Positions 33,718 through 45,283 of a DNA stretch of 64,000 nt are shown here, piece after piece. Origin of the DNA: Lates calcarifer. Taxonomy: Eukaryota; Chordata; Actinopteri; Centropomidae. The DNA is taken from assembly GCF_001640805.2 (NCBI RefSeq), contig NC_066851.1, positions 5,816,196 through 5,880,195 on the forward strand, read 5' to 3'. Below the pieces are notes generated by a model. That model made no database searches. It was not told where the DNA came from and worked only from the letters and a program-made list of their open reading frames with translations. Both the position numbers and the translations under genes were made by a program. How positions within the stretch are numbered: position 1 is the stretch's first letter; each line of letters opens with the position of its first letter.

Positions 33718-36421
33718 ATAAACATACTTAGCATTAGGTTCTGGAGAAGATGTCTCACTCAATATAAAAACCATAGACAAAGTTAATTCTGCAAACTTAG
33801 GTTTGCCTGTGACTAACTAAACTAATGGCATAAAAATGGACCCTTTTGTCCCTGGTTGTCAGTGGTCCTTTAAAGTTTTACTTATGATCATCACCTTAGT
33901 CAGTTTGTATTGTATTCCTGTTGAGTTTTTCCTGCAGTTGCATGTATATAACTCCATTTGTTAGGTCAGAGGGCGATCCTATCAGGGTCATATTTATCAA
34001 AGAGCTGAAATACATCCCAAGTGGCTAAACATTTTCAGCAGTGCAAATTTGGTATTGATTCTTTTAGGACCAGGAGAAAGCACCTCTGCTGGTATTTAGA
34101 GCTCCAGAGCTGAGGTGTTCAGAGAGAAATGTGTGCACATTCAGCGGTCTGCAATGTTTAGTGGTCACTATGAACTTTTTAAAGATACAATTTTGGCAAA
34201 AATTTTTTTATTTAAAGGAACCTTGTACTAGAGAACCTGTTCTCGCAACATATGCTGAGGTCCCCAGAACCTCTCAGCAGCAGTGCAGATGTAGCTTTAA
34301 AGCAGTAATGATCTGTCAATCAACTATTTCTGCAACTTAAACATCTGGCACTGTTGTGGCACCTCAGATGATGCACAGATTCATTTATTTCTCTTCCATT
34401 CATCATGTTATGGAAGATGCATTTCCACAAATACTAGGTTTGTTCATCTAATAATGTAATAATTTGTTTAAAATTACTGAGGACTAACCTCTTTATTAGC
34501 TCCAGTTTGTATGTATGTATTAGCATACATTCAGGGCACAGAGGTAACCAGCAGTTTCTCTTAAAGAGAGTTTCTCTCTCTTCTCTTAAAGATAATGAAC
34601 CCAGAAAAACCCAGCAAGTCATTTAAAAACAGTTAACACTACACTATTTTTCGAATCTCCAAAGACTCTTCTAACCATCTGGAAAAAATACTTTCTTTTC
34701 TTTCTTTTTATCAGTTTCCTATCAAAGTTGCTGGCAGGCTGCCATCTTGGTTTTGATTTGGACAGAGAGGCACAACTTAAGGGACAAAAACATTTTTATC
34801 AATTATGACCCATGAAATCAGGGATGTTTGTTCACTGATGAGCACATTCGTACTGGGATAGTCCTAAGTGGGAACAGTGGCCCAGCAGCTATGTTACTGG
34901 TTTGTGCAGTATTTTAAATCCAAACAGACCAGGAGACATGGCTATCACTGAAAAGACAGTTATGGTCCTGGACATCAAAACAATGGCTGCAGCTTATTTC
35001 TTATTTCTGACTCCCCACTCTCTGATGATATTTCTTTCCCGTGAGGAAAATTAAAGGCTTGTTTTAAAATAGAAGCAGTGGCAGCTTGGTTTAATTTGCC
35101 CACATCATGTTTTGAAGAAAAACACGAGTAAGTTAACTGAGTTCCACTTTTCCACTCAGTGTAATTTGCTCAGGATGCAAATATTTTCTAAATGCATAAA
35201 ACATCTGTAAAGGTCAAGTAATTTGTTTAAGCAGTGTTGGAGCTATCAGGAGGGAAACAAACACTCATATTTCTTGTTTCTACCCAAACTTGGTGTTAGT
35301 ATGCATGGTGATGTGCTCAGGTCACTTGGAAGAGAGAGTGTGTGTGAACAGGTGTGTACTTGTTGGCAGTGCCCTATCCATTTTGTAATATCTCCTCTGT
35401 GCAAGTTGTTTCATGGGAAAATGTGATAAAACACTCTGCCCCTACAGCTCATCTTTTCTTTGATATGCTCTTCCTTCAGGCTTCTTGTGGTGTTTGTTTC
35501 CCTCTAAATGAGGGTTTAAGTGCAGGGCAAGCATTTAAATAGGCTGCTTGCTGTTAAAGATGTATAGAGCTTTATGTATCTTACCTTGTATGAGTTAGAT
35601 TGTTAGAGGTGGTGAGATTACTCAGGTACAGGGATGGACATTATGTTATGAACAAGCTATTACAGTGCAGTACAATAGCTCTGCTATGGTCTACCATTGT
35701 GAAGCTTGAAGCTGTATATGGTATAATAATTTTTATAATAATGGATCAAATTACTATGTGTAATGTCAAAAGGAACACTCATAGTGACCTCACACTGCTG
35801 TTCTGTTTAGCTTTACAAAGCATTCCCTGTGAGTTCACGGTTTTAATTTTGTAGCCCACAGCTTTAGTGGTTTGGTTTACAAAGCTGTACTGTATGCTAG
35901 TATGTCACCCATAACAACTTTATAAGGTGATAACATATCAGTATCATGCTTACAGCTGACCGCCTCAAAGGGGCCAAAAACTCACTTTACTGGATATTTT
36001 AGTCTTGGTTGATTTGGTGACATCCATGATTACTGGTGGTTAAAGCAAGTCTGGTATTATACTACAGGTCCCAAAATTCTGCAGCTATTTGACAGCTACT
36101 TGAACTCTGTTACAACTGTAAGATAGTGAAGAGTAACCTACACAGTGGTGCTGGTATCAGTGAGATCAAATTACAGTAATATTGAATTACATTCCGTCAT
36201 GACTTCCTGTGAATCCTTTGTGTGTAAGCAGGTCATTTGAATCCTGGGAATGGTGGACTCCACCACCAACACTGAAAAGTTCTACATAGGAAGTTGATTG
36301 AAGAAGATAAATACACGTAATGGCTATTGATGAAAAACATATTTACCATATTTAAAATCAAAAACAGGATACGACTTCATGAAAGTGATCACCATTGTAA
36401 CTTTACAATGTTTAATTGCTG
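33718..36421. other. Gene-free DNA
   Basis: No gene or named repeat is recognised. Plus-strand frames of 60-85 codons (for example 35600-35854) lack motifs. Confidence 0.45.
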
Positions 36422-36482
36422 TTTTTCTTTTCTTTTTTTTCTTTTGTTCTTTTTCTTTTTTTTTTTCTTTTTTTTTTTTTTT
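36422..36482. repeat. T-rich pyrimidine tract
   Basis: Runs of 4-14 T separated by single C, with one G. The 145-codon frame 36416-36853 starts inside this tract, and its Phe-rich start is simply translated poly-T. Confidence 0.9.
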
Positions 36483-38064
36483 ACTGTGGTTTCAACTTTA
36501 TGGTCATTTGTACAGTTGACATGTTGCTCCTACATCAATTAAAATATGTTTTATTCTTTTATTTACACTTTTATCACTCTTTAGTGCCCTCTTCCCCTTG
36601 GCTGTGTGGTAACACATCTTTGGCAAAAAGCAACAGTCACATTAAACAATTCAATACTAATTTGATTGGAAGTGAATTAAGGCAGACCCTGGTCTCATTG
36701 CTTTTGCCAACATTTCTTCCTTTTCTTCTTCCCTTCTCTGTCTCTTTCTGTTTTCCTTTGTCACTCTCCACCTCTGTCTCTCACTGCCATGTCTGCTCCT
36801 TGTTAAGATTCCTAGCAGGCGCTGGGAGGCATCAGGAAAGGACGAGTCACTAAATGAACAGACAGATTGTTAATTTCCCTCCTCTGGGCACAGACTGGAC
36901 AGGGTTGAAGTCCAATTCTGTTTGGAGACGGAGCAAAATACTGTCACTTATATTAGCTTCCTGACCGTATTAGTCTCTTTCTCTACATCCCTCCATCTCA
37001 CTGTCACCCTATCACTTTCCACTTCCAGAGCAGGAAGAAAAAAAATCCATACAGCCATATTTATCAACTCTATTTGTCCTCCCTTTCACTTTTCTTTCCT
37101 GGCACTGTTGCACTCTCTCTGTTTCTGTCTGTCTTACCCTGACTCAGCTTATCTCAGCCTTTCTCTCCTCTGCCCTCCCTTCTTTCTTCTTTTCCTGGAC
37201 AAGTTGGAGAAGTCTGTGGGCTCTAAATGTGGAAAAGAAGCTTATTTCAAATAGCTTCAATAAAACCACTTATATGTAATTGTAGATAGTATACTTGAAG
37301 AAAATAAAGCTGTTGGGAATTCTAACAGCATACATCAGTATCCTTTAGCAGGGTACAACTTTACAACAGCAATTAAAGACTTTATCTGTAGGAGCACAAC
37401 TTTTAAAAACATTTTCCTTGGTACTGCTGAAGCCCAGTTGCACAAAAGCTGTTCAGTAATGTTTCAATGCTGGTTGGTATTGCTCTACAAGCCTGTCAGC
37501 TGTTTATGTACCATGTTCATTAAGTACTACTGCTTTTACCTGATGGGATAGTGAGACCATACACCAAAAAACTATCTTTATTTATAACTTTATTTATATT
37601 TAGCCAAAACAAATATTATGCTGTCATAAATATATTGTGCTTTATTTAAAACATTATTAGTAGTGTGACTATATTGTGTCATTTTGGCCAATACAGCTGG
37701 TCTTGCTGCCAAACAGTGACCTGTCTTTGTTCAGTTGTGTTTTGTTGTTTTGGAGGCAATTAAAAAACAGTGCCATGGTTAGTCTTTGAGTAGACTATTA
37801 TCTGTCATTGCACTGAGTTTGTACTTGTATTTATCACATTTCTGCTGACTATGAATGACAGCATTAGTACTTTCAGCAAGTGCCCCAAACAACATGGTTA
37901 CAGTGACAAAGCCCTCTATGCAGCCATATGAATTATCACAGCAGCAAAAGAGGAAGTTAGGTCATGTTGTTAGAGGGTGACAAAAGATGTGTTCAGGATC
38001 GACTTGTGCTGACTTTGCCTGACTTGATGGTCAACGTGAAATGTTGGTGACTGCTGGGGTGGAG
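36483..38064. other. Gene-free DNA with pyrimidine-rich stretches
   Basis: Stretches at about 36690-36780 and 36960-37200 are rich in C and T (TTCC, TCTC), explaining the open frames there that are rich in Ser, Leu and Phe. No gene is recognised. Confidence 0.5.
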
Positions 38065-38071
38065 TATAAAG
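38065..38071 (+). promoter_or_regulatory. Candidate TATA box
   Basis: TATAAAG in the context GGGGTGGAGTATAAAGAGATTC lies 65 bases before an ATG in the context acaacaATGGC. The same layout occurs at 12510. Promoter function is inferred. Confidence 0.3.
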
Positions 38072-38129
38072 AGATTCCAGGTTGGACACATTCTAGGCAA
38101 CTTCCTGCTGTGTGACTGAGCTCACAACA

Positions 38130-38297
38130 ATGGCTGATCTCGAGGCGTTTGCCTTTTACCAGGTGTTCACACAACTCATCAAATATATCCAACTTGTGAA
38201 AAAAAACTGCACAGCTGTTCTGTGTTTTTTTATTTTAAGAATGAGTGTTGCCCTCAATATGTCAGACTGTTGTAAACCTAGACACACTGTTTTCTGA
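38130..38297 (+). CDS. Candidate short ORF, 55 codons, possibly transposon-derived
   Basis: The ATG at 38130 opens a 55-residue frame beginning MADLEAFAFYQVFTQLIKYI and ending at TGA. The first 30 residues are hydrophobic and could form an amphipathic or membrane helix. The 5' end (TATA-like box, good initiation context) suggests the start of an expressed element. The MADLxAFAFYQVFTQL-type opening reminds me of the beginning of a transposon-encoded protein in fish, perhaps of PIF/Harbinger type, but that is an uncertain recollection and no nuclease motif is present. The frame probably ends early through decay. Confidence 0.25.
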   Translation: MADLEAFAFYQVFTQLIKYIQLVKKNCTAVLCFFILRMSVALNMSDCCKPRHTVF

Positions 38298-39194
38298 ACC
38301 AAAAATATGTTATTCTAAAATAACAAACTCCTTGACTAAACTGTTTTTACAGCTTTCTTGCTGGATATTAAATTATAGTGTTGGTGTCCATATGTGAAAC
38401 AATGGGGTGCCAGAAGGAAGAGATCAAATAAATAGCAACATCTTTGAAGGCGATAACCACAGGAGATAATGGATCTGAAGTTCAAAGAATAAAAACCTAC
38501 TACATGTCATGTGTGTCAGTGAAACCATAAGCCAATCAGAAACAGTGCTGTTGTCACAAAGCTGATTCCTTATTGGTGTAGCCAGAGGAGAGCAACCACA
38601 GAAAACGTGGCATAAAACTGCAGGCACCTTGTTCCCACAAGGATTCAATGTCATGTGACATGGTGACATTGTGCAGTGCTAGCTTTGTAGGAAGTAAGAC
38701 AACAATTCTAACTAGCATGTATCATGTAAAGTCAAACCACCTAAAGTTTACATACCGAACAGCTCAGGCAGGATGGGTCAACAAAACAGACTGTAACACA
38801 GGAGATTGCTCCTCATTTCCTGTTTCCAATCACAGTTGTTTTCTCTTTTCACAAAGCATGACCACTATCACTCCTAAACTTAATCGCATATTTTAACCAG
38901 TCATTTTAAACCCCAAAACTTGATGTTTCCTGGTTATAGTGCCATCAGATCAGAAAACACCTCTGTCACTCTAGAGGACATGGACCAAAGGATGTAACAA
39001 CAAACTTGTGACTTGTTGATAGAGAGTGGCCCGCTACTGTGTATAAACAACCTCTGCTGAGAAATGATAAAAAGATACTTATGCTACTGATCTTTCCTCA
39101 TAATTATCATGTTTTCAGCATCGAAAAGTAATCCCATTGAGAGCTGTCTGTATATCCATGGATACAGTGAACAGGAAGTTGAATCTACTGGTAG
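38298..39194. other. Gene-free DNA
   Basis: No gene or repeat is recognised. Two frames of about 80 codons overlap on opposite strands and lack motifs. Confidence 0.45.
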
Positions 39195-39653
39195 TAGGAA
39201 AAGGCAGGATGAACCAAAACTCAGACACATGAAAACAGGCTGATGCAGTGAAGATGCTTTAGTAAGAATAAACGGGCTTACAGGGCGGCGGGTGGATAAA
39301 CAGGCAGACCACACGGGAGGCAAGCTGGCAGAGCAGACAACTGGATGCAACAAGTGGGAAGCGGGTACGATAGGAACATACATGTAAACTAGTAGCAAAC
39401 ACAGTAGAACAGGAACAAGAACTAAAGCAGACAATCTGACAAGGGACTGGTGAAAAAAGCAGGTTTAACTACAGACTGGGGTGATGAAGTTACTGGGAAC
39501 AGGTGCGTGAGTGGGTAAGGCAGGTCTGGTGATTTGGAATAGTGAGCAGGTTCGCAGGTGGGTGTTGGGACTAAGCTGACTGGAACAGGAGGGGAAGGCT
39601 GATGGAAAAATGGCAGAATGACCAGAATGAACAGAACTGGGGCAGGAGTCATG
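39195..39653 (-). mobile_element. LTR-like dispersed repeat, probably a solo LTR
   Basis: Read on the minus strand it starts TCATGACTCCTGCCCC, then 'gttcattctggtcattctgccatttttccatcagccttcccctcctgttccagtcagcttagtcccaac'-like sequence. Later comes 'agtctgtagttaaacctgc' and then 'caccagtcccttgtcagattgtctgcttt'. In intact relatives I remember, the equivalent of 'tagttaaacctgc' is a TATTTAAACCTGC promoter box, which suggests a long terminal repeat. It ends near 'gttttggttcatcctgcc'. No gag or pol sequence is adjacent on either side, so it is a solo LTR or fragment. The minus-strand frames of 76-151 codons across it are translated repeat. Confidence 0.5.
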
Positions 39654-41327
39654 AAAGGAATCTCTAATAGCTAAAGCAGATCTACCTACAGTTACCTGTG
39701 ACTGCTCAGTCTTTTGTCCAGAATGCCTCCATTCCGAAGCGTCCTCCACTACCACCCTACCTGTGTCTTTCTGGTTTAAGATAAAGATGGTGCTCTGATG
39801 TGGCACATTCTGTTGTGATTGTTGGGAATTTAAACAGGAAAAATATGAAGTGAATATGCAAAACTTCATAAAACTATAAAAGCTAACTATAAGAAGTAAA
39901 ACATCATACATCAACCACAAATAGTAATAGAAAAGATGCTTACAAGTCTAACTGAAGCTAACCTCTGACAGTCCTGCAGAGTCAGTGTCACCATTATTTT
40001 CAGGACCTTTAATCTGGCCACCTCTTCTTCTTCACTTTCCTCTCAGTCATCAATAAAGTTTCAGCCTATGGCTGGACAGGTTGGGGGTGGAGTGTGGATT
40101 GTCAGGGACATTTCACATTGTCTCTAGTTAGTTGTGTCAGTGACAGTTTAATCCCACTCTATCCTGCTCTCCTCATTTCTCCTTGTTCTCTGTACTATCT
40201 GTCTCTCGCTCTCAGACTGAATAAAACCGTATCTACAGCCTGGCCGGCAAATGAGACAATACTCTATTTCAGCTGCACAGATTAAATCAGGCCTTGGCTT
40301 TCTACAAACACTCTGTCCACAACACAGCATCTCTTTCAGGGTGGAGAAAGGAGGGAGCAAGACTGCATGTGTGAGAGGGAGAGAGATAGTATAAGCTCTC
40401 CTTGGCTTTCCTGCTGGCTCTATTTCAGCATTCTCCAGATTAACTGCTGCACCCTGACCTTTAAAACATCCCTTATTGAGCTCACCGAGGCTCACAGGGG
40501 CATGCTTGGGTCGATAGCCCTTATTTTATCTGCACGGTACCATAGGGCAGTGAGTTAGTCAGTCCAAATCATCCCACTTTCTATAACAAGCAAATTTCCT
40601 GTGACCTATGCTCTGTGGCTGTTCAAACTGAACTGGACAAATGCTGTTACTGATACAGTATATTCATTAGTAAGACACTTGAGTTCCTGTTCCACTTTTG
40701 TAGTACTCCTGGCCAACTTTGTTGGAAATTATGTTTAAAGCTTAAAAATATACATACATGCATGGAATAAACGCCAATATAAAATGTGTAGTTTAATTAA
40801 AACAATGATAAATAACAAAACTATGAATGTATCTTACTGGAAGTAATAAATGCTTTGGATATCACTACCTTCTGCCTTGTTATAGAGAAAAATAGCTGTG
40901 AATAAATCTATTAATCTCAGGTCAGCATTTTTATACTATTTCCATTTATTTGCCTCTCAAAGTCTCAGAATAGCTTAAAATATTAATGTATTACACATCT
41001 TATATGTTCAGAATATAAAGTATATTTGAAAATGAAGGAGCATTTAATGTGAAGTAGTTGTAATCAAGATCTGTGATGGATTAAAAGTATAACAACATCT
41101 AAACCAATAAATAAAGGTGATAAAAAGTGTAACAACAAACCTTTATGGATACCTATGTCATACAACAAGAGTCAACTCACCCATATACTACATGTAAGAA
41201 TAATGATATGAGGCTGTAAAGACTTAACTATAACAATAGTGAGCTAATTACTGCCTCTTTCCCCATTTAAAGGTGCATTACGTTTTTGCTACTGCTACAA
41301 AGCTGACACTAACAGTTTTAACATTCA
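39654..41327. other. Gene-free DNA
   Basis: A 115-codon minus-strand frame (40148-40495) shows no domain. The 40550-41300 part is AT-rich. No repeat is recognised apart from a possible MITE end at about 41269 ('ttaaaggtgcattacg'). Confidence 0.4.
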
Positions 41328-41515
41328 TGACAAGAATTAAATGGAGATCAATACTATTATCATAACTTTTCATTAAATATAAAAGTACGGCTAGAAGGCA
41401 ATTAGATTAGCTTAGCATAAAGATTGGCTGCAGAGAGAAATTTCCAAGCTGACCCAGCCTAGAAGTACCTCCTGCATGAAACTCACCGTAAAACCACCAC
41501 TTGTTATTTTTTGCA
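41328..41515 (+). repeat. Fold-back repeat (TTAGCTTAGCAT family), left-half copy
   Basis: The sequence 'atggagatcaatac...cataacttttcattaaatat', then 'agaaggcaattagattagcttagcataaag', then 'tgaaactcaccgtaaaaccaccacttgt', aligns base for base with 43957-44134 apart from scattered changes. This is the left and central part of a common percomorph repeat with long inverted ends. The right half is missing here. Confidence 0.65.
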
Positions 41516-43920
41516 TTTCTTTCTAATTTGCTACTTCTATGATTAGTGCCTCTGGCTTCTTCTGTATGGCAATGGTGGCTGACAAAACACCAAAACACAA
41601 TGGACAATACATGATTTTTGATATTTAAAACATACTGAGCTACATAACACATACTTAAAACATTTCTTTGTATAGTATGAAAATAAAGATCATGGATTCC
41701 CGAAACCCAAACAAATCACAATTATGTGTGCTGCAGCTCTATCACAGGTATTATAGAATGTTATCATATTATATATGTATTTACTTGCAAAAGTGTCCAG
41801 TTGGCATCTTGATGTTATCTATATGCAGCTTGTGTTGTTATATCACCCTCCATTGTTAGCTTCTCCAACTTGTTGCTGTGTGAATGTGAAGTGTGATTGT
41901 TTTGTCTGAGGATGTGTTGCTGTGGACACAAGGCTGGACAGGAGGACTGAGACTGCAGCTGGCTGACTACAAAGTGGAAACATTGATAAAGCGCCATGCT
42001 AACTTCACAGCGTACTGAACAGCTTATGACTGGACGGTGGTCAAACATCTGCTCTCTCTCTCTCTCTACCCTTCTGTTTTGCCGGCAGGCTGCCTCTGTC
42101 CTCCAGTTCAATAACAGCAACTGTTGGAACTCTGCTCAGTTAGCCAAATGTCACATGGTCATAGCTAACTGGTTTAATGAAATTCAGCATGTCTGTGTAC
42201 CTCTTGAACTCAGTGGTATGGCAGTACTTAAATCATGTTTATTTGTTCTTCTTACTCTTAAACATATTAAGGTTTCACTCACTGGCACATTTCTTTGAAT
42301 GTTTGATTAGCTTGAGGCAGCAATGAGAGACTGTAATTGAAATCATCAACAGGAACATTTTGTGCTAATAGAGATATTGGCCGTTTTTATATTCAGACAC
42401 CAAGCTGTCCCATTCCCCATTCCTAACATCAATGATAACTTGCCAGGACATATTGCTTCCTTGAGAGGCCCAATCCATCACTGCAGGAAAAAGAGGCACA
42501 GGATGAATGTATCAAACTGGTAAACATTAAAATTAGCATTCCTCTTGGGAGCTGTTTACCACAGTACACTGTTTGTATTTTTCCATCTTGAGAGTAGATG
42601 GTACAAGAAATAAAAACACCATCTGTTGGTTGAAAGTCTTGTCTACTTGAATGTAGGCATAACACAACCAAAAGCTGGCACTCCTTGTTATTTTTCTTGC
42701 ATTTTCAATCTTCCATTTTGATCTCAAAGGAACATGAAATAGAATTGTTACCAAGAAACCACTGGTATTTTGATTCATACTTTATCATTAATTTCCCTTT
42801 TTCTAGCTGTGAAAATTATTCATGTTCTTGTGGGTGCTTTTTGAGCACAGTCCTCCTATGGGATTTTATTCATTTAAATCAGACTCTTTTAAAATATGAG
42901 AAGACATATACAGAAAGAAGACACTGCACTTGAAGGAGGCAGCCAAAAAATATTTATTGACTTAAAACCACTGACTGTGACATTTTCTCAGTTATAAATC
43001 CATTGTGTCTGGGCCAAAGTTGGCCTTCAGTAGGGTACACAACAAAATCATAAAACAAGAAGCAGATGAAGTGCCCAACACCAACATGCACACTTTAGAC
43101 AACATGAATTTGCAATATGCAAGGTGAAAATCAGTTTTGCTGCAGCAAGGACACAATCCCTCACTGGCCTCCCACTCACAAGTGCTGCCAATTGTGTTGG
43201 ACAGTGCATGCAGCCAGCCTTATCTGGCAGCTTTCACTCAAGAGTCTTTCAAAAGGCAGTAGGGTGTTTTGATTTTTACAACCCTCTCTTTAATGGATAA
43301 CATTGCCAACCACAGTTGTGTGACAATTAACTAAAACATACCATGCTGTGTTGTTTTCAGAGGTTGCATGGCTTATCTGTGCCATGCCAACCTCTGAATT
43401 AAAGGACTTCAAAGTGCTTAAGCCAACCACAAAAACTTAATTGTGCACATATATTTCTTCCGAGCAAAATATCCACACAGGTCAATGGTCTTAGCTGATA
43501 GCTCTTGGCTTGAGCTAACTCTCCTATTATTCTGGATGGAATGTCATATGAGCTGGCTAATTTAACTTTGACAAAAAAGTGCATCAGCTTATATTTGATT
43601 TTACCATTTAGGTATGTTTATGGTTATGTAAAATGCTTCTGACAGGTTGTATTTGCTAAGTTTGAGTTACAATAGATTGCAGGTTTAGTCCAAATGTGAT
43701 GCTTTGGTTGGTGTAGTAGTCAATAGAACTCCTGCTGGCTGTGGACTACAAACTTAGCCATAGTTGTAATGCTGCTAGCAGTAGGCTGCTACATTTCAGA
43801 GACTCAAATAGTGTTTTTGAAACAAACCCAGAAGTTGCATCTGTGTTTCTGTGATAATGTGAATATGCCTTAAGAAGTAAAGATATAAAGAGAGTAAATA
43901 TTGCTCAGGTCTCAGTATGT
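41516..43920. other. Gene-free DNA
   Basis: A CT run lies at about 42051-42067. Frames of 80-100 codons on both strands near 42000-42900 lack motifs. No named repeat is recognised. Confidence 0.45.
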
Positions 43921-44330
43921 GGACATTTTCAGAAATAGGCCTATTAACTTGCATGCCAAGAGTTACATAAAGATTGATATCATTCTCATAACTTTTCACT
44001 AAATATGAGGATACATCCAGAAGGGAGTTAGCTTAGCTTAGCATGAAGAAGTCACTAACCCAGGAAGGCACTAACCCAGCCAAGTAGCTCTGGGATGAAA
44101 CTCCCCGTAAAACCACAACTTGTCTTTTGCACTACAGATTAATCAAACAAGACACATATTTAAATTTAGAGCTGTAGATATGCTGCTTCCTATTTCTTCC
44201 GTTTCCAGTCTTAACGCTAGGCTAAGCTCACTCTAGCTTCATGTTTAGTATACAAACATGAGAGTGGTATCAATCTTATCATGTTACCATAGGAAGAAAA
44301 TGAATCAACATATTTCTCGATTTCTCTGAG
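43921..44330 (+). repeat. Fold-back repeat, near-complete copy
   Basis: The left arm begins 'gacattttcagaaatagg', passes through 'aagattgatatcattctcataac' and reaches 'gagttagcttagcttagcatgaag'. The right arm reads 'ccagtcttaacgctaggctaagctcactctagcttcatg', then 'acatgagagtggtatcaatcttatca', to 'catatttctcgatttctc'. 'agattgatatcattctcat' in the left arm and 'atgagagtggtatcaatctt' in the right are inverted counterparts, showing the fold-back structure. It is noncoding. Confidence 0.7.
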
Positions 44331-44968
44331 TGCTAAGATTTTTGCCATTTGTTAAGTTAATCCTGAATTGATTCTGAATCCTCCAGAAGATGTTTGTATT
44401 TCTGTAGGGTGAAAAAAAATAGGTTAGGTCCTGTTTGCCCTAGTTAATTACAAACTACAATACAGTTTATGGGCAAAGACATATATAGAAATAGCCGTAC
44501 TATTCCTAAATTTGAACCATAATGGCGGCTTGAGACATGATGTCAGTGCGTGTAACATTCAGTTAACCAATAATATCAATGCAGTGCTGCTTATGAATGA
44601 TGAAAGAAATGACATTAGAGGATATCCTCTAGCAAAAGAAAACTCTTTCCATTCAGGTCTGAAATAAAACACCAGGAGCAGCATTAAAATTTATTGTAGT
44701 ATTGTCCCCTTTCTCTCTAAATTAGAGGGATGATAAATCTGTAAAGCAGGGTTTCAAAGTACAACTTCTCTGTTAATACAACCTTGAAACCCTCATTAGT
44801 CTGTCATTTGACAGACAGGTGTACAGAGACATAGAGAAAGAACGTAATATTTGAGGAAGACGGATAAAAAGAGAGAGGGAGAGAGAGATCAGTCTATCAG
44901 ATCAATATCTGCTTCAGCTCTTAGCTTCAAAGACCACCAAGCTAAGCTGTGCTCAAGCAGCTTAATAC
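44331..44968. other. Gene-free DNA
   Basis: Nothing recognisable except a small GA-rich patch at 44863-44889. Confidence 0.45.
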
Positions 44969-44983
44969 ATATATATATATATC

Positions 44984-45031
<48 letters not shown>
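44969..45031. repeat. (AT)n(GT)n compound microsatellite
   Basis: About 32 bases of alternating A and T, with one C, pass directly into 15 GT units. It is alternating purine-pyrimidine throughout. Confidence 0.95.
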
Positions 45032-45032
<1 letters not shown>

Positions 45033-45239
45033 TTGTATTGCTGTGATACCGTGTGTGTCTGTAGGTATGTGTGTATTTACTGCATGTATTCATAGCATTT
45101 TCAGCGTGTGAATCTTGATGTGCGCAATAGTCTTTGTCTGTGTGCATGCTCAAGAGGTCGAGCTGGAGTTTAATGAGTGTTCAGGCCCCTGGATCAGACT
45201 ATTTGCCTCATAAAGCTTGCAAGTGCCAAAAGCTTCCTT

Positions 45240-45283
45240 TGTGTGTGTGTGTGTGCGTGTGTGTGCACGTACGCGTACGTGCA
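45240..45283. repeat. TG run ending in a perfect 20-bp palindrome
   Basis: A TG-rich run with one GC step leads into TGCACGTACG followed by CGTACGTGCA at 45264-45283, an exact 20-base palindrome. The whole unit alternates purine and pyrimidine. It is notably CpG-dense (three CpG steps plus one in the run) for this window. Confidence 0.9.

Noticed and set aside
36416..36853. 145-codon plus-strand open frame, apparently with a membrane segment
   Set aside because: The hydrophobic Phe-rich start is translated poly-T, and the rest is pyrimidine-rich sequence.
39465..39920. 151-codon minus-strand open frame
   Set aside because: Most of it lies in the LTR-like dispersed repeat, and it continues into unrelated DNA without a motif.
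44851..45111. 86-codon frame with Ile/Tyr and Cys/Val repeats
   Set aside because: It is a translation of the (AT)n(GT)n microsatellite.
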